Source of the DNA: Methylomonas lenta
GTDB taxonomy: Bacteria; Pseudomonadota; Gammaproteobacteria; Methylococcales; Methylomonadaceae
Direction of reading: 5' to 3'
DNA length: 39,762 nucleotides
Assembly (NCBI RefSeq): GCF_001644015.1
Contig: NZ_LUUI01000162.1
Span: forward strand, 1 to 39,762
Part shown: piece by piece, positions 8,307 through 17,585 of the stretch
How the letters are laid out: each line of letters opens with the position of its first letter
Numbering within the stretch: position 1 is the stretch's first letter
The notes under the pieces: model-generated
What the model was told of the DNA's origin: nothing
Database searches by the model: none
The model's input: the letters and a program-made list of their open reading frames with translations, nothing else
Translations under genes and position numbers: made by a program

Positions 8307-9691
8307 AGCTGCAGTTCACCCAATTTGGAAAAGTCACTCAATAATGTCGTTTTAAGACGATTATCTGTCAATCGATTGGTGCCGTCGAAAATACCTATTT
8401 TTTCCAGCCAAGCCTCGAACTCCGGTGCAGGTCGCAAGCCCAGTACCTGACGCAGATAGAGTGCATCATGAAACGATGTACTCTGATAAGCTAGCATGAC
8501 ATCGTCGGCCCCCGGAATGCCCATGATGAAATTACAGCCGGCTACCCCGAGCAGGGTCAGTAAATTATCCATGTCATTCTGATCAGCCTCGGCGTGATTG
8601 GTGTAACAGATGTCACAGCCCATCGGTAACCCCAGCAATTTTCCGCAAAAATGATCTTCCAGGCCGGCACGGATGATTTGTTTGCCGTCGTAAAGATATT
8701 CCGGGCCGATGAAACCAACCACCGTATTGACTAAAAGCGGAGAGAATTCCCGAGCCACCGCATAGGCCCTTGCTTCGCAGGTTTGTGCATCGATACCGTG
8801 ATGCGCGTTGGCGGACAGTGCGCTGCCCTGACCGGTTTCAAAATACATCATCTGATTGCCCACGCTGCCTCGATTAAGTGATTCGGCCATGGCCTTGGCT
8901 TCACGCAACATCGCCAAATCAATGCCGAAACTGCGGTTAGCTGCTTCAGTGCCGGCTATGGATTGAAACACTAAATCCACCGGCGCACCACGCTGCATCA
9001 GGGCCATACTGGTGGTGACATGACTGAGCACGCAGGATTGAGTGGGAATGTCGTGGCGGCGGATAATCTCGTCGAGTAGATTCAGCAAGGTGTAGACATT
9101 ATCCAGATTGTCGGTGGCTGGGTTGATGCCGATGACCGCATCGCCACTGCCATACATTAGCCCATCTAGTATGCTGGCAGCGATACCGCGCGGATCGTCG
9201 GTGGGGTGATTCGGTTGTAGACGCGTGGCCAGTCGGCCCGGCAAGCCGAGCGTGTTGCGAAAACGGCTGACCACCCTACAACGCTTGGCTACGGCGATCA
9301 AATCTTGATTTCGCATGATTTTGCTCACTGCTGCGACCATTTCGGGCATTAACCCAGCCGCTATTGCCGATAAATCACTGTCGTCGGTGAGCAGCCAGTC
9401 GCGAAATTCGCCGACCGATAATGCAGCAATCGGCGCGAATGCCTCGCTATTGTGGCGCTCCAGAATCAGGCGCGATACTTCGTCATCTTCCGGCGCAATT
9501 AACGGTTCCTCTAAAAAATGTCGCAATGACACTTTGGCCAATAATTGCTGAGCCACTGCCCGCTCAACTTCGGATTCGGCAGCCAGACCAGCCAACTCAT
9601 CAGCCGCTCGCTTAGGCGATGCTTTGGCCATCAGAATGCGCAGGTTCGCAAAGCTGAAATTCTTGCCATTGATAGTCGTGGAGTAACGCAT
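8303..9691 (-). CDS. eutB: Ethanolamine ammonia-lyase large subunit
   Basis: Catalytic large subunit of ethanolamine ammonia-lyase. Family blocks are present in order: IPTQSCVLSHVTTSM, DLVFQSIAGTEAANRSFG, YFETGQGSALSANAHHG, VNTVVGFIGPEYLYDGKQI, GLPMGCDICYTNHAEADQND and NFIMGIPGADDVML. I chose the ATG at 9691 (462 residues, the family's usual length) over an upstream codon at 9781, because MRYSTTINGKNFSFANL aligns with the normal EutB N-terminus. No strong Shine-Dalgarno is visible. The pair probably provides ammonia and acetaldehyde from membrane-derived ethanolamine. No cobalamin riboswitch could be recognised upstream. Confidence 0.93.
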   Translation of the reverse strand: MRYSTTINGKNFSFANLRILMAKASPKRAADELAGLAAESEVERAVAQQLLAKVSLRHFLEEPLIAPEDDEVSRLILERHNSEAFAPIAALSVGEFRDWLLTDDSDLSAIAAGLMPEMVAAVSKIMRNQDLIAVAKRCRVVSRFRNTLGLPGRLATRLQPNHPTDDPRGIAASILDGLMYGSGDAVIGINPATDNLDNVYTLLNLLDEIIRRHDIPTQSCVLSHVTTSMALMQRGAPVDLVFQSIAGTEAANRSFGIDLAMLREAKAMAESLNRGSVGNQMMYFETGQGSALSANAHHGIDAQTCEARAYAVAREFSPLLVNTVVGFIGPEYLYDGKQIIRAGLEDHFCGKLLGLPMGCDICYTNHAEADQNDMDNLLTLLGVAGCNFIMGIPGADDVMLAYQSTSFHDALYLRQVLGLRPAPEFEAWLEKIGIFDGTNRLTDNRLKTTLLSDFSKLGELQL

Positions 9692-10003
9692 AATTAAGAA
9701 AAGATGCCTAACGTTGATCAAGCAAAGTGATGAGAATACATCAGTCGTGTGACCAATATGTGACAATCGAATAGGCTTCACTAGTTACCGTCACAACGTT
9801 ATTGCACCGTGAAGTACATGCGTTTTGTGAGCAAGTGACTCATTTTTAGAGATCTTTTGCCGCCAGGAGACATTTAGGCACTCCCAATAAGAATCAATTT
9901 ACACACTAGCGCAGAAGACTGACAATGCATGAAAACTTCTAACCCGGTGTTAAAAGTCTTTAATTTGTCATATTACTTATTTACGATTGAAGAGAAAGCC
10001 TTT
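9692..10003. other. Divergent intergenic region, eutB / decarboxylase
   Basis: Holds promoters for both directions by position. No riboswitch or clear operator was recognised. The decarboxylase side is AT-rich from about 9955, with a plausible promoter there, and ends in the short leader ORF described next. Confidence 0.4.
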
Positions 10004-10033
10004 ATGAAGTCAACTTTTTACCCAGTGAATTAA
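10004..10033 (+). CDS. Possible 9-residue leader ORF (MKSTFYPVN)
   Basis: ATG at 10004 opens a nine-codon frame whose TAA stop shares one base with the start of the decarboxylase gene (TAATG). A purine-rich GAAGAGAAAG precedes it. Such coupling is typical of leader peptides or translational couplers. It may equally be chance in an AT-rich 5' region. If translated it would feed ribosomes directly onto the decarboxylase start, which has no strong ribosome-binding site of its own. Confidence 0.3.
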   Translation: MKSTFYPVN

Positions 10034-11250
10034 TGAATCAAACCGCATCGCTTCAACAAACAGAGTACACAAACGAGCCGAATCTCAGCAAAGCCAACAC
10101 GTATTCTACGGTTGCCCCTGAGGATTTGTTGCAACTTGCCGAAACTCACGGCACACCCTTATTCATACTTGATCACCAAGAATTGCGTAACAATTATGCT
10201 CTTTTCTGCAAACACCTGCCTCGGGTCCAGGCCTATTATGCGATTAAGGCGAACCCTGATCCTGCGATAGTAAAAACCTTGTTCGAAGCCGGCGCCAGTT
10301 TTGATGTGTCATCCATGGCGGAATTTCAATTGGTTTATGAACTCATAAAAGATCTTCCAGAAGATCAGCAGCTTGACTGGATCTGGAACAAAGTCATTTA
10401 TGCGAACCCGATTAAAGCCCCTGAAACATTGAGTGAACTAAACAAATATCAGACGCTGGTTACCTTTGACAACCGTGAAGAAATTCAAAAAATAAAAAAG
10501 TATGCGCCGGATGCTGGACTCGTACTGCGTCTGCGGGTATCAAATGCGGGTGCAATGGTTGAGCTTTCATCCAAATTCGGCGCCGATCCTGCCGAAGCCG
10601 TCGATTTGATTCTGGAGGCGGACAGGGAAGGACTTACCGTCGAAGGCTTGAGTTTCCATGTGGGAAGCCAAACGACTAATTTCGAAAATTACGTGAAGGC
10701 CATCGATTTGGCGGCACTTATCTTCATGCAGGCTAGGGCTCGCGGTTACACCAAGATGAATTTGCTGGATATCGGAGGCGGTTTTCCGGCACCCTACGAT
10801 GAATCCGTAAAGCCTTTCAGCGAATTGGCAAAAAGAATCAATGCAGAGTTGGAAAGGCTGATTCCATCCGAGATACAAATTATTGCCGAACCGGGGCGAT
10901 TCATGGTTGCCACAGCGGCGACAGCGGTGTCGAAAATCATTGGCAAAGCCGTACGTCATGGCAAGCTTTGCTATTACATCAATGATGGGGTTTATCATAC
11001 CTTTTCAGGGATAATTTTTGATCACTGTCAATATCACTTGGCCGCTTTCAAACAGGGACCTACCGAAATTTGTACGGTGTTTGGTCCTACCTGCGATGGA
11101 CTGGATGTCATTACAATGACCGATGAGTTGCCGTCTAATTTGGAATGCGGTGATCTTTTGTATAGCGGGAATATCGGTGCCTATAGCGGTGCAACAGCCA
11201 CCTATTTCAATGGTTTTCCGCCGGCGAAGATCGTTCACGTTAATCTGTAA
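10033..11250 (+). CDS. PLP-dependent decarboxylase, ornithine decarboxylase type
   Basis: Alanine-racemase-fold (group IV) decarboxylase, 405 residues, most likely making putrescine from ornithine. The PLP lysine is K72 in VQAYYAIKANPDP; the glycine loop is LLDIGGGFPAP; the phosphate-binding EPGRFMV and the catalytic cysteine C354 in VFGPTCDGLD are typical of ornithine/lysine decarboxylases rather than diaminopimelate decarboxylase. An N-terminal extension of about 28 residues precedes the barrel. It converges on the carboxyspermidine genes across a shared terminator. Its product is the substrate for that pathway, which supports ornithine as substrate. Lysine as an alternative substrate cannot be excluded. 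Confidence 0.88.
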   Translation: MNQTASLQQTEYTNEPNLSKANTYSTVAPEDLLQLAETHGTPLFILDHQELRNNYALFCKHLPRVQAYYAIKANPDPAIVKTLFEAGASFDVSSMAEFQLVYELIKDLPEDQQLDWIWNKVIYANPIKAPETLSELNKYQTLVTFDNREEIQKIKKYAPDAGLVLRLRVSNAGAMVELSSKFGADPAEAVDLILEADREGLTVEGLSFHVGSQTTNFENYVKAIDLAALIFMQARARGYTKMNLLDIGGGFPAPYDESVKPFSELAKRINAELERLIPSEIQIIAEPGRFMVATAATAVSKIIGKAVRHGKLCYYINDGVYHTFSGIIFDHCQYHLAAFKQGPTEICTVFGPTCDGLDVITMTDELPSNLECGDLLYSGNIGAYSGATATYFNGFPPAKIVHVNL

Positions 11251-11269
11251 TACAGATTGCTGGCCAATA

Positions 11270-11295
11270 AAAAGGCTGCTTAATCGCAGCCTTTT
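11270..11295. terminator. Bidirectional terminator
   Basis: AAAAGGCTGC and GCAGCCTTTT form a perfect 10-bp stem with a 6-nt loop. The A/T runs on both sides allow termination of the decarboxylase (plus strand) and of the convergent dehydrogenase operon (minus strand). Confidence 0.85.
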
Positions 11296-11312
11296 CTCTA
11301 TCTAACTTTTAC

Positions 11313-12650
11313 TTATTTAGCCGGCTTTAAGGCAATCATAGGGTTTGCTGCCGAAACGGTAACAGTCGCAGTTGACTCCAAAAGCTCTTCTTCAATGGGT
11401 CTGACAAAACCATTAAACGAGAACGCGCTATTGGGTTCAATCTCCTTTATTTCGGTGGGCAGACCGATCCGATCGAGTATTTCTATAAAAGGCTCGGGAT
11501 CCAACTCCTCGACATTGACCATTTTCTTGACATCCCATGTACCATTGGCAATCAGCATAGCGGCTGCGACGGGGGGAACACCTGCGGTATAGCTGATGCC
11601 TTGGGATTCAACTTCTTCGTAACATTTTTTGTGGTCAGAGACTTGATAAATAAATACCTCGCGTTCTTTTCCATCCTTCCAGCCTTTAACAAAGTTGCCG
11701 ATACAGGTGTTGCCTGTATAACCTGGCGCCAACGTCATCGGATCAGGTAACAAGGCTTTAACTACTTTAAGCGGCACTACTTCTTGACCTGTGGTCAAGG
11801 TGACCGGCAAATGCGACAGGAAACCTAAGGTGCGCAGTACGGTGAATACATTAATGTAGTGGTCGCCGAAACCCATCCAGAAACGGATGCTATTAGCATC
11901 GATATTTTTGGATAAGGAATGCAACTCGTCATGACCGTTCAGGTAAACGGGCTGTTCGCCAGCAACCGGAAAATCATAGAGTCGTTTTACGGAGTGGGTG
12001 GGATACTCCTTCCATTCTCTGTCGATCCATGTCCAAACTTTTACAAACTCACGAAAGTTGATCTCTGGATCGAAGTTGGTGGAAAAATATTTGCCATGAC
12101 TACCCGCGTTGACATCAAGAATATCAATGGTATCAATCTTGTCGAAGTAACGTTTAACCGCCAGTGCGCAATAGGCGTTGACGACACCAGGATCAAAGCC
12201 AGCACCTAGAATGGCAGTTACTCCTTTTGCGTCACAGCTGTCTTTACGTTTCCATTCATAATTGGCATACCAGGGCGGCTGTTCGCAGACTTTATCGGGG
12301 TCTTCATGAATGGCGGTATCGATGTACGCTACACCGGTTTCTATACAAGCCTCAAGAATAGACATGTTAAGGAAGGCCGATCCCAAATTGATGACAATGT
12401 CACTCTGGGTGTCCTGTATCAGTTTTATGGTTGCTGGTATATCCAAGGCATCCAGTTGCGCCGAATACAGACGGCGTGAAGCATCTTTAAGATGACCTTT
12501 GCGCAGCACGCTTTCAATGATCGCATCGCATTTAGATAGTGTGCGTGAAGCGATACAGATATCGCCAAGCACATCGTTGTTCATCGCGGCTTTGTGTGCC
12601 GCTACGTGTGCCACACCACCTGCTCCAATAATCAACACATTTTTCTGCAT
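11313..12650 (-). CDS. Carboxy(nor)spermidine dehydrogenase (saccharopine-DH fold)
   Basis: NADPH-dependent enzyme that condenses putrescine or diaminopropane with aspartate semialdehyde to give carboxyspermidine or carboxynorspermidine. The 445-residue protein has the Rossmann opening NVLIIGAGGVAHVAAHKAA with GxGGVG-like spacing, then DIVINLGSAFLNMSILEACI and AILGAGFDPGVVNAYCALA, all typical of the saccharopine dehydrogenase-like CASDH branch. It sits 17 bp downstream of the decarboxylase gene nspC, with a good AAGGA ribosome-binding site, so the two form an operon. The operon arrangement and this subfamily distinguish it from true lysine-pathway saccharopine dehydrogenase. Confidence 0.9.
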   Translation of the reverse strand: MQKNVLIIGAGGVAHVAAHKAAMNNDVLGDICIASRTLSKCDAIIESVLRKGHLKDASRRLYSAQLDALDIPATIKLIQDTQSDIVINLGSAFLNMSILEACIETGVAYIDTAIHEDPDKVCEQPPWYANYEWKRKDSCDAKGVTAILGAGFDPGVVNAYCALAVKRYFDKIDTIDILDVNAGSHGKYFSTNFDPEINFREFVKVWTWIDREWKEYPTHSVKRLYDFPVAGEQPVYLNGHDELHSLSKNIDANSIRFWMGFGDHYINVFTVLRTLGFLSHLPVTLTTGQEVVPLKVVKALLPDPMTLAPGYTGNTCIGNFVKGWKDGKEREVFIYQVSDHKKCYEEVESQGISYTAGVPPVAAAMLIANGTWDVKKMVNVEELDPEPFIEILDRIGLPTEIKEIEPNSAFSFNGFVRPIEEELLESTATVTVSAANPMIALKPAK

Positions 12651-12667
12651 AGTATCGCTTTCCTTTT

Positions 12668-13774
12668 TTAAGATAAATTATTCACAAAATCTTCATATCC
12701 AAAACGTCTGACCAGTTCGATTGTGCCGTTCAGTCTCCGCACCACAATTGAAGGCATGGGCAGACCGTTGAACCAGTTTTTCTTGACCATCGTATATCCC
12801 GCTGTATCGGCGATACGGATTTCGTCCCCAACATTCAGCTTGGTTTCCAGGTCGTAAGTTCCAAAAATATCGCCTGCCAGACATGAGCGACCAGCAATCA
12901 TGATTCGGTGATTACCTGGTCTGGGAAAGGAAATTTTCGGAGTGGTTCTATAAATCAGATGATCCAGTAGATGGCCTTCGACAAACGAGTCGACGATAGC
13001 AATGTCAACCTCGTTGTGTACAATATCCAGCACAGTGGTTACTAGCTCTGTACTTTGACTAATGGCGGCTTCCCCCGGCTCCAGATAGACTTGTACGGCG
13101 TATTTTTCGCTGAAACCCTTCAATGCTTTGCATAACTTCTCTATCGGATAGCCTTCTTGGGTAAAGGAAATGCCACCGCCGAGACTCACCCATGTCATCT
13201 TTTCAAGTAAAGACGCGTATTGATTACCGATCTGCTCTATGGCGGCGATAATATTTTCTATATCGTCGTTTTCACAGTTGAAATGAAACATGATGCCGCT
13301 AATCATATCAGCGACAGAGTCAAGGTCTTGATCGCTGCATACGCCTAGGCGGCAACATTTACGCGCTGGATCAGCAAGATCAAAATGAGAATAACTGATG
13401 CCGGGATTGACCCGCAAACCAATAACCATTCCCTGAACTTGCGCGTAAAACCGCTTCAGCTGAGAAATGGAATTGAAAATTATCTTGTCGGCAAATTGAC
13501 TGACAGCGTCAATTTCATCAGCCGAATAAACCACACTATAGGCATGTACTTCTTTGCCGAATTTTTCATGCCCCAAACGAGCTTCGAACAGAGAGCTACT
13601 GGTCGCACCGTCCATATACTGTCGCATCAAATCGAACACGCACCAGGTGGAAAAGCATTTCAGTGCCAAGACAGACTTGGCGCCAGACTGCTCCCGAATG
13701 AATCGCAAAATTTCAAGATTTTTTTGCAGCTTAATTTCGTCAATAAGATAGTACGGGGTACGCACTGGCGGCAT
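12668..13774 (-). CDS. nspC: Carboxynorspermidine decarboxylase
   Basis: PLP enzyme that decarboxylates carboxyspermidine/carboxynorspermidine to spermidine/norspermidine, 368 residues. PLP lysine K39 lies in SVLALKCFSTW; other markers are GLRVNPGISYSHFDLADP, IMFHFNCENDD, WVSLGGGISFT, YLEPGEAAI and the catalytic-cysteine loop AGRSCLAGDIFGTYDL, all NspC-specific. First gene of the minus-strand polyamine operon. With the upstream decarboxylase it completes a putrescine-to-spermidine route that needs no S-adenosylmethionine decarboxylase. Start at 13774 directly precedes the conserved PPVRTPYYLIDE. Confidence 0.92.
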   Translation of the reverse strand: MPPVRTPYYLIDEIKLQKNLEILRFIREQSGAKSVLALKCFSTWCVFDLMRQYMDGATSSSLFEARLGHEKFGKEVHAYSVVYSADEIDAVSQFADKIIFNSISQLKRFYAQVQGMVIGLRVNPGISYSHFDLADPARKCCRLGVCSDQDLDSVADMISGIMFHFNCENDDIENIIAAIEQIGNQYASLLEKMTWVSLGGGISFTQEGYPIEKLCKALKGFSEKYAVQVYLEPGEAAISQSTELVTTVLDIVHNEVDIAIVDSFVEGHLLDHLIYRTTPKISFPRPGNHRIMIAGRSCLAGDIFGTYDLETKLNVGDEIRIADTAGYTMVKKNWFNGLPMPSIVVRRLNGTIELVRRFGYEDFVNNLS

Positions 13775-14215
13775 TCTTTAAACCTCGAAGTCAACCAAAA
13801 TAAATTTAAGGGAAAGTAAGATCAGCTATACCGCTTGTCAATTTTTTAACGGCAAAAACTAAATATTCATAGCCATTGATGCTGATGTTTATAGTCTTCA
13901 CTATTGCCACCTAAGCCTAGCACGAATAAATGACAGTAAATTGACAAGATCCAATTAACCCAGCATAAAAAAAGGATCTCTAGGGTTTTACCCTTTTAGG
14001 GTTTGCAATAGGGGAATCTAAAAGCGCTGCGGCCACGATAGCTCATCACAAGGTCCAACAGTATGCACATGTTGTGAGTTCATACGGATGTCATCGCTCA
14101 GCATGTTATGCTCTCGGTATGTGCTTTTTGACGCAAATTACAGTCAGACTGAAACGCATCTCGATAGCGCTCATTGTAATAAATTTGTAAAAAAACTACG
14201 TCATGCTATTCAATT
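13775..14215. other. Divergent intergenic region, nspC / GNAT-nitrilase
   Basis: No gene seen. A small repeat AGGGTTTTACCCTTTTAGGGTTT lies at 13982-14004 (AGGGT / ACCCT / AGGGT), able to form alternative hairpins, and could be a protein or attenuator site. An AT-rich stretch just before 14216 is the likely promoter of the fusion gene. Confidence 0.35.
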
Positions 14216-15745
14216 ATGAAAAAAGCCAAAATACAGAAACATAAACTTTTACTCCGACTTCTGACCCTGGCTGATTACGATAACATTGCTATCTTAATGG
14301 AGCATGTCTACGGTAATCTGGGCGGCGCATGGCAAAGAGATCAGTATATCTCGCAACTTACCCGTTTTCCGGAGGGTCAAATTGTCATTGAAGACAATGG
14401 GCAGATCGTGGCTGCGGCTTTAAGTATGATCGTCGATTACGGGCGCTTTGGTGATAATCATACTTATGCCCAAATTACCGGCGATGGTTACCTAACGTAT
14501 CACGACCCCCTGGGAGACACCTTGTATGGTGTTGATATTTTTGTCCATCCAAAATATCGAGGGCTGCGGCTAGGTCGAAGATTATATGATGCGCGCAAAG
14601 AATTGTGCCGCAACCTCAATCTACGACGCTTTATTGCAGGCGGCAGAATCCCCGGTTATGCCCAATACGCCGAGAATTTCACGCCTGTTCGGTATATCGA
14701 GGAAGTCAAAAATCGGGAAATTTTCGACCCCGTTCTGTCCTTTCAGCTGGCTAACGGCTTTCATGTTCGTAAATTGCTAACCGGTTACCTCCCCGTCGAC
14801 GCCGATTCTAAGGGCTTTGCTACGCTGCTGGAATGGGTCAATCTTGATTATGTCGAAAAAACACCGTCTATTGGCAGCCCCAAAACCATTATCCGTTTGG
14901 GCGTAGTGCAATGGCAAATGCGTACATTGACCAGTGTCGAAGAATTATTGAAACATGCCGAGTTTTTTATTGATGCGGTTGCCGGATACCAAGCGGACTT
15001 TGTGCTCTTTCCTGAGTATATGAGTGCCCCTTTAATGGGATTGTTTAACGATAAAAGCCCACCGGATGCCATTCGTGCTTTAGCCAGTTTTAGTAGCGAA
15101 ATTCGAGATGGCTTACTTGAAATGGCCATGTCTTACAATATCAATATTATTGCCGGTTCATTGCCAGAATACAGTGCGCATGAACTTTACAACGTATCGT
15201 GGTTACTCAGGCGCAATGGCACCTTTGAAGCGCAATATAAAATTCACGTCACCATTGATGAAGTCAGCTGCTGGGGCGTTAAAGGCGGTAATGCCTTAAA
15301 GGTATTCGATACCGATTGCGGCAAGATCGCGGTACTGATTTGTTATGATTCAGAATTTCCCGAGCTGGCTCGCTTGGCAACCTTACAAGGCGCGCAAATT
15401 CTATTCGTGCCGTTTTGGACCGATACTAAAAATGCCTATCAGCGCGTGCGTTATTGTTCACATGCACGTGCTATTGAAAATGAATGTTTTGTGGCCATTA
15501 CCGGTAGCGTTGGAAACTTGCCGCATGCCGAGAATATGGACATACAGTACGCGCAAGCAGCCATTTTCAGCCCCAGTGATTTCTTCTTTCCACACGATGC
15601 GATACTTGCAGAGGCAACGCCCAATACTGAAATGACGCTGATTGCCGACGTTAATTTGGATCTGTTAAAACAAGTCCGCACCCGCGGCGCTGCGCGTAAT
15701 CTTTCTAATCGACGTCCAGATTTGTATCGCTTAGAGTGGTTTTAA
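14216..15745 (+). CDS. GNAT acetyltransferase - nitrilase-family amidase fusion
   Basis: Two-domain cytoplasmic protein of 509 residues. Residues about 10-175 form a GNAT fold with the acetyl-CoA loop VHPKYRGLRLGRRLYDAR (about 111-128). Residues about 225-500 form a carbon-nitrogen hydrolase with the full catalytic triad: Glu in VLFPEYMSAP, Lys in AQYKIHVT and Cys in VLICYDSEFPELAR. Fusions of this kind are annotated in many bacteria without a defined substrate. It is divergent from the spermidine operon, which suggests, as inference only, acylation or deacylation of polyamine-related amides. It ends 293 bp before the CHAD gene, and that gap contains no convincing gene. Confidence 0.88.
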   Translation: MKKAKIQKHKLLLRLLTLADYDNIAILMEHVYGNLGGAWQRDQYISQLTRFPEGQIVIEDNGQIVAAALSMIVDYGRFGDNHTYAQITGDGYLTYHDPLGDTLYGVDIFVHPKYRGLRLGRRLYDARKELCRNLNLRRFIAGGRIPGYAQYAENFTPVRYIEEVKNREIFDPVLSFQLANGFHVRKLLTGYLPVDADSKGFATLLEWVNLDYVEKTPSIGSPKTIIRLGVVQWQMRTLTSVEELLKHAEFFIDAVAGYQADFVLFPEYMSAPLMGLFNDKSPPDAIRALASFSSEIRDGLLEMAMSYNINIIAGSLPEYSAHELYNVSWLLRRNGTFEAQYKIHVTIDEVSCWGVKGGNALKVFDTDCGKIAVLICYDSEFPELARLATLQGAQILFVPFWTDTKNAYQRVRYCSHARAIENECFVAITGSVGNLPHAENMDIQYAQAAIFSPSDFFFPHDAILAEATPNTEMTLIADVNLDLLKQVRTRGAARNLSNRRPDLYRLEWF

Positions 15746-16037
15746 AGTTTGGGCGCGTAGTGCATCAACGAGTCATTTAATGAGGCTTATCTGGTGTTAG
15801 GCGCTATGATCATCAAACACACGTTGTGTCTGTCGGTTATGGAAACCGTGCAGTAAATCCAGGAAAACCCATACCTGCCATTGTTGCAATGGATGCTTTG
15901 TTGCAAGGAGTTGCCCACTTGATTGTAAAAATACCTGCATCACTCTATGCTGGTGCACGAGATCACAGAAATAGCACTGATATATAAGCAAATACTGGAC
16001 TCTCTCAACTTAACCCAATTAACCCAATTAAATTTAA

Positions 16038-17585
16038 ATGACAGCGCCACCTTTACAATTTGAGTTGCCAGAACATATGGCAGCAAAAAAAATTATAAGC
16101 AGGTTGGGTAATAAAATTGATTTTCAAATAGTCTCGGAACAATACGCGATCAAAACATTTTACGATAGCTTAGACTGGCGACTTTATAGTGCAGATATAC
16201 TTTGTGAATTAAATCAATCTAAAACAGCATCGTATATCAGCTTAATAGATAGAAACAGTGGCGAATGTCTGGCCTTAGAAAACCTGAAAGAGGTTCCTCG
16301 CTTTAGCAGTCAGTTTAAAAACGGCTCATTAAAAACCCTTCTAGACTCATTATTGGGAATTCGTGCCTTATTGCCGCTCTGTCAATTACCGCATCAGGTC
16401 TACCAAATAAATATTTTAAATCAAGACCAAAAAACCATTGTACGTATTAGGCTTGAAGAATATGAAGGTCTAGACGGCCGCATAAGCTTACAGCCGCTAA
16501 AAGGTTATGAAAAAGAATTTGATCGAGTTAGCATGCTATTTGAAAAGTCTTTTGAATTAACGCCGACAACCTGCTCCATCTTGAATAACGCACTAAAACT
16601 CCAAGGACGCCGAGCAAAAGACTATAACTCTAAATTAGCTATAAAACTGGATCCAGAACTACGTGCAGACAAAGCCAGTAAAGTCATTTATCGTGCGTTA
16701 CTTAAAGCCATAAAAACCAATGAAGCCGGCACCATTGCCGATATTGACACTGAGTTTTTACATGACTTTCGCGTTGCAGTAAGACGAACGCGCGCCGGCT
16801 TAAGCCAAATTAAACATGTATTTCCTGATTCTGTTGTTGCTCAGCATGCAGGCTTTTTTTCCTGGCTTGGACAAATTACCGGTGCCACAAGGGATTTAGA
16901 CGTTTACTTATTGAATTACAAACAATATATAACAGCATTACCTGACTCTTTACATGACGATATAGCGCCTTTATATGCGTTTCTTAAACAAAAGAAAAAA
17001 CAAGAACAAACTGAATTAGCTAATCATCTTAAAAGCCAAAAATACATAAAACGACTGCTTGAGTGGGAGCAGTACTTAAAAGAAGCTTTACCTGAAAAAG
17101 GCTGTAGCAATGCAGCAAATTTAACCATTAAAGAATTAGCTGACCAACGTCTTTGGAAAGTCTATAAACGCCTGATTAAAGAAGCCGAAGAGATTACCGA
17201 AGACTCCAAGGCTGAATCATTACATGCGCTAAGAAAAACCTGCAAAAAGCTACGTTATTTAATGGAATTTTTCCAAAGCCTTTACCCTGACGATGAAATC
17301 AAGACGCTTATTAAAGCCCTAAAAGGTTTTCAAGATGTACTGGGTAATATTCAGGACGTAGACGTACAAGCAACCAGTTTAAAGAAATTTAGCGAAGAAA
17401 TGATGGTCAATAAAGTTCAATCCAATACCTTTTTAGCCATGGGTGTTTTAGTGCAAAACTTAGAGACTATGCGCTGTGCAGCGCGTAAGGATTTTGCCAA
17501 GCAGTTTAGTCTTTTTAATCAGGAGGAAAATAGAACTATCTTTAAATCTTTATTTGCACCTCAAGTAGACATAAAAAAACCATGA
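16038..17585 (+). CDS. CYTH-like / CHAD domain protein
   Basis: 515-residue protein with a divergent CYTH-like N-terminal half (about 1-190) and a C-terminal CHAD helical bundle (about 215-505). CHAD hallmarks are two basic histidine helices, FLHDFRVAVRRTRAGLSQIKH (near 237) and LHALRKTCKKLRYLMEFFQSL (near 396), and GFQDVLGNIQDVDVQA. CHAD domains bind polyphosphate, and CHAD proteins have been found on polyphosphate granules in other bacteria. The N-terminal half lacks an obvious full set of CYTH charged strands, so triphosphatase activity is doubtful. The stop overlaps the parA start by 4 bp, implying a coupled pair. A short direct repeat (AACCCAATT twice) precedes the start; no strong ribosome-binding site. 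Confidence 0.9.
   Translation: MTAPPLQFELPEHMAAKKIISRLGNKIDFQIVSEQYAIKTFYDSLDWRLYSADILCELNQSKTASYISLIDRNSGECLALENLKEVPRFSSQFKNGSLKTLLDSLLGIRALLPLCQLPHQVYQINILNQDQKTIVRIRLEEYEGLDGRISLQPLKGYEKEFDRVSMLFEKSFELTPTTCSILNNALKLQGRRAKDYNSKLAIKLDPELRADKASKVIYRALLKAIKTNEAGTIADIDTEFLHDFRVAVRRTRAGLSQIKHVFPDSVVAQHAGFFSWLGQITGATRDLDVYLLNYKQYITALPDSLHDDIAPLYAFLKQKKKQEQTELANHLKSQKYIKRLLEWEQYLKEALPEKGCSNAANLTIKELADQRLWKVYKRLIKEAEEITEDSKAESLHALRKTCKKLRYLMEFFQSLYPDDEIKTLIKALKGFQDVLGNIQDVDVQATSLKKFSEEMMVNKVQSNTFLAMGVLVQNLETMRCAARKDFAKQFSLFNQEENRTIFKSLFAPQVDIKKP

Noticed and set aside
10567-10998. Minus-strand frame of 143 codons
   Set aside because: Antisense of the decarboxylase gene with no motif of its own.
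13385-13819. Plus-strand frame of 144 codons
   Set aside because: Lies opposite nspC, which has a complete set of family motifs; no ribosome-binding site or known domain in the plus frame.
15746-16037. Possible gene on the minus strand at 15797-15991, and a GTTAGGC core at 15796-15802
   Set aside because: The 64-residue frame has no recognisable pattern or ribosome-binding site, and the GTTAGGC has no paired RYYYAAC box, so it is probably chance.
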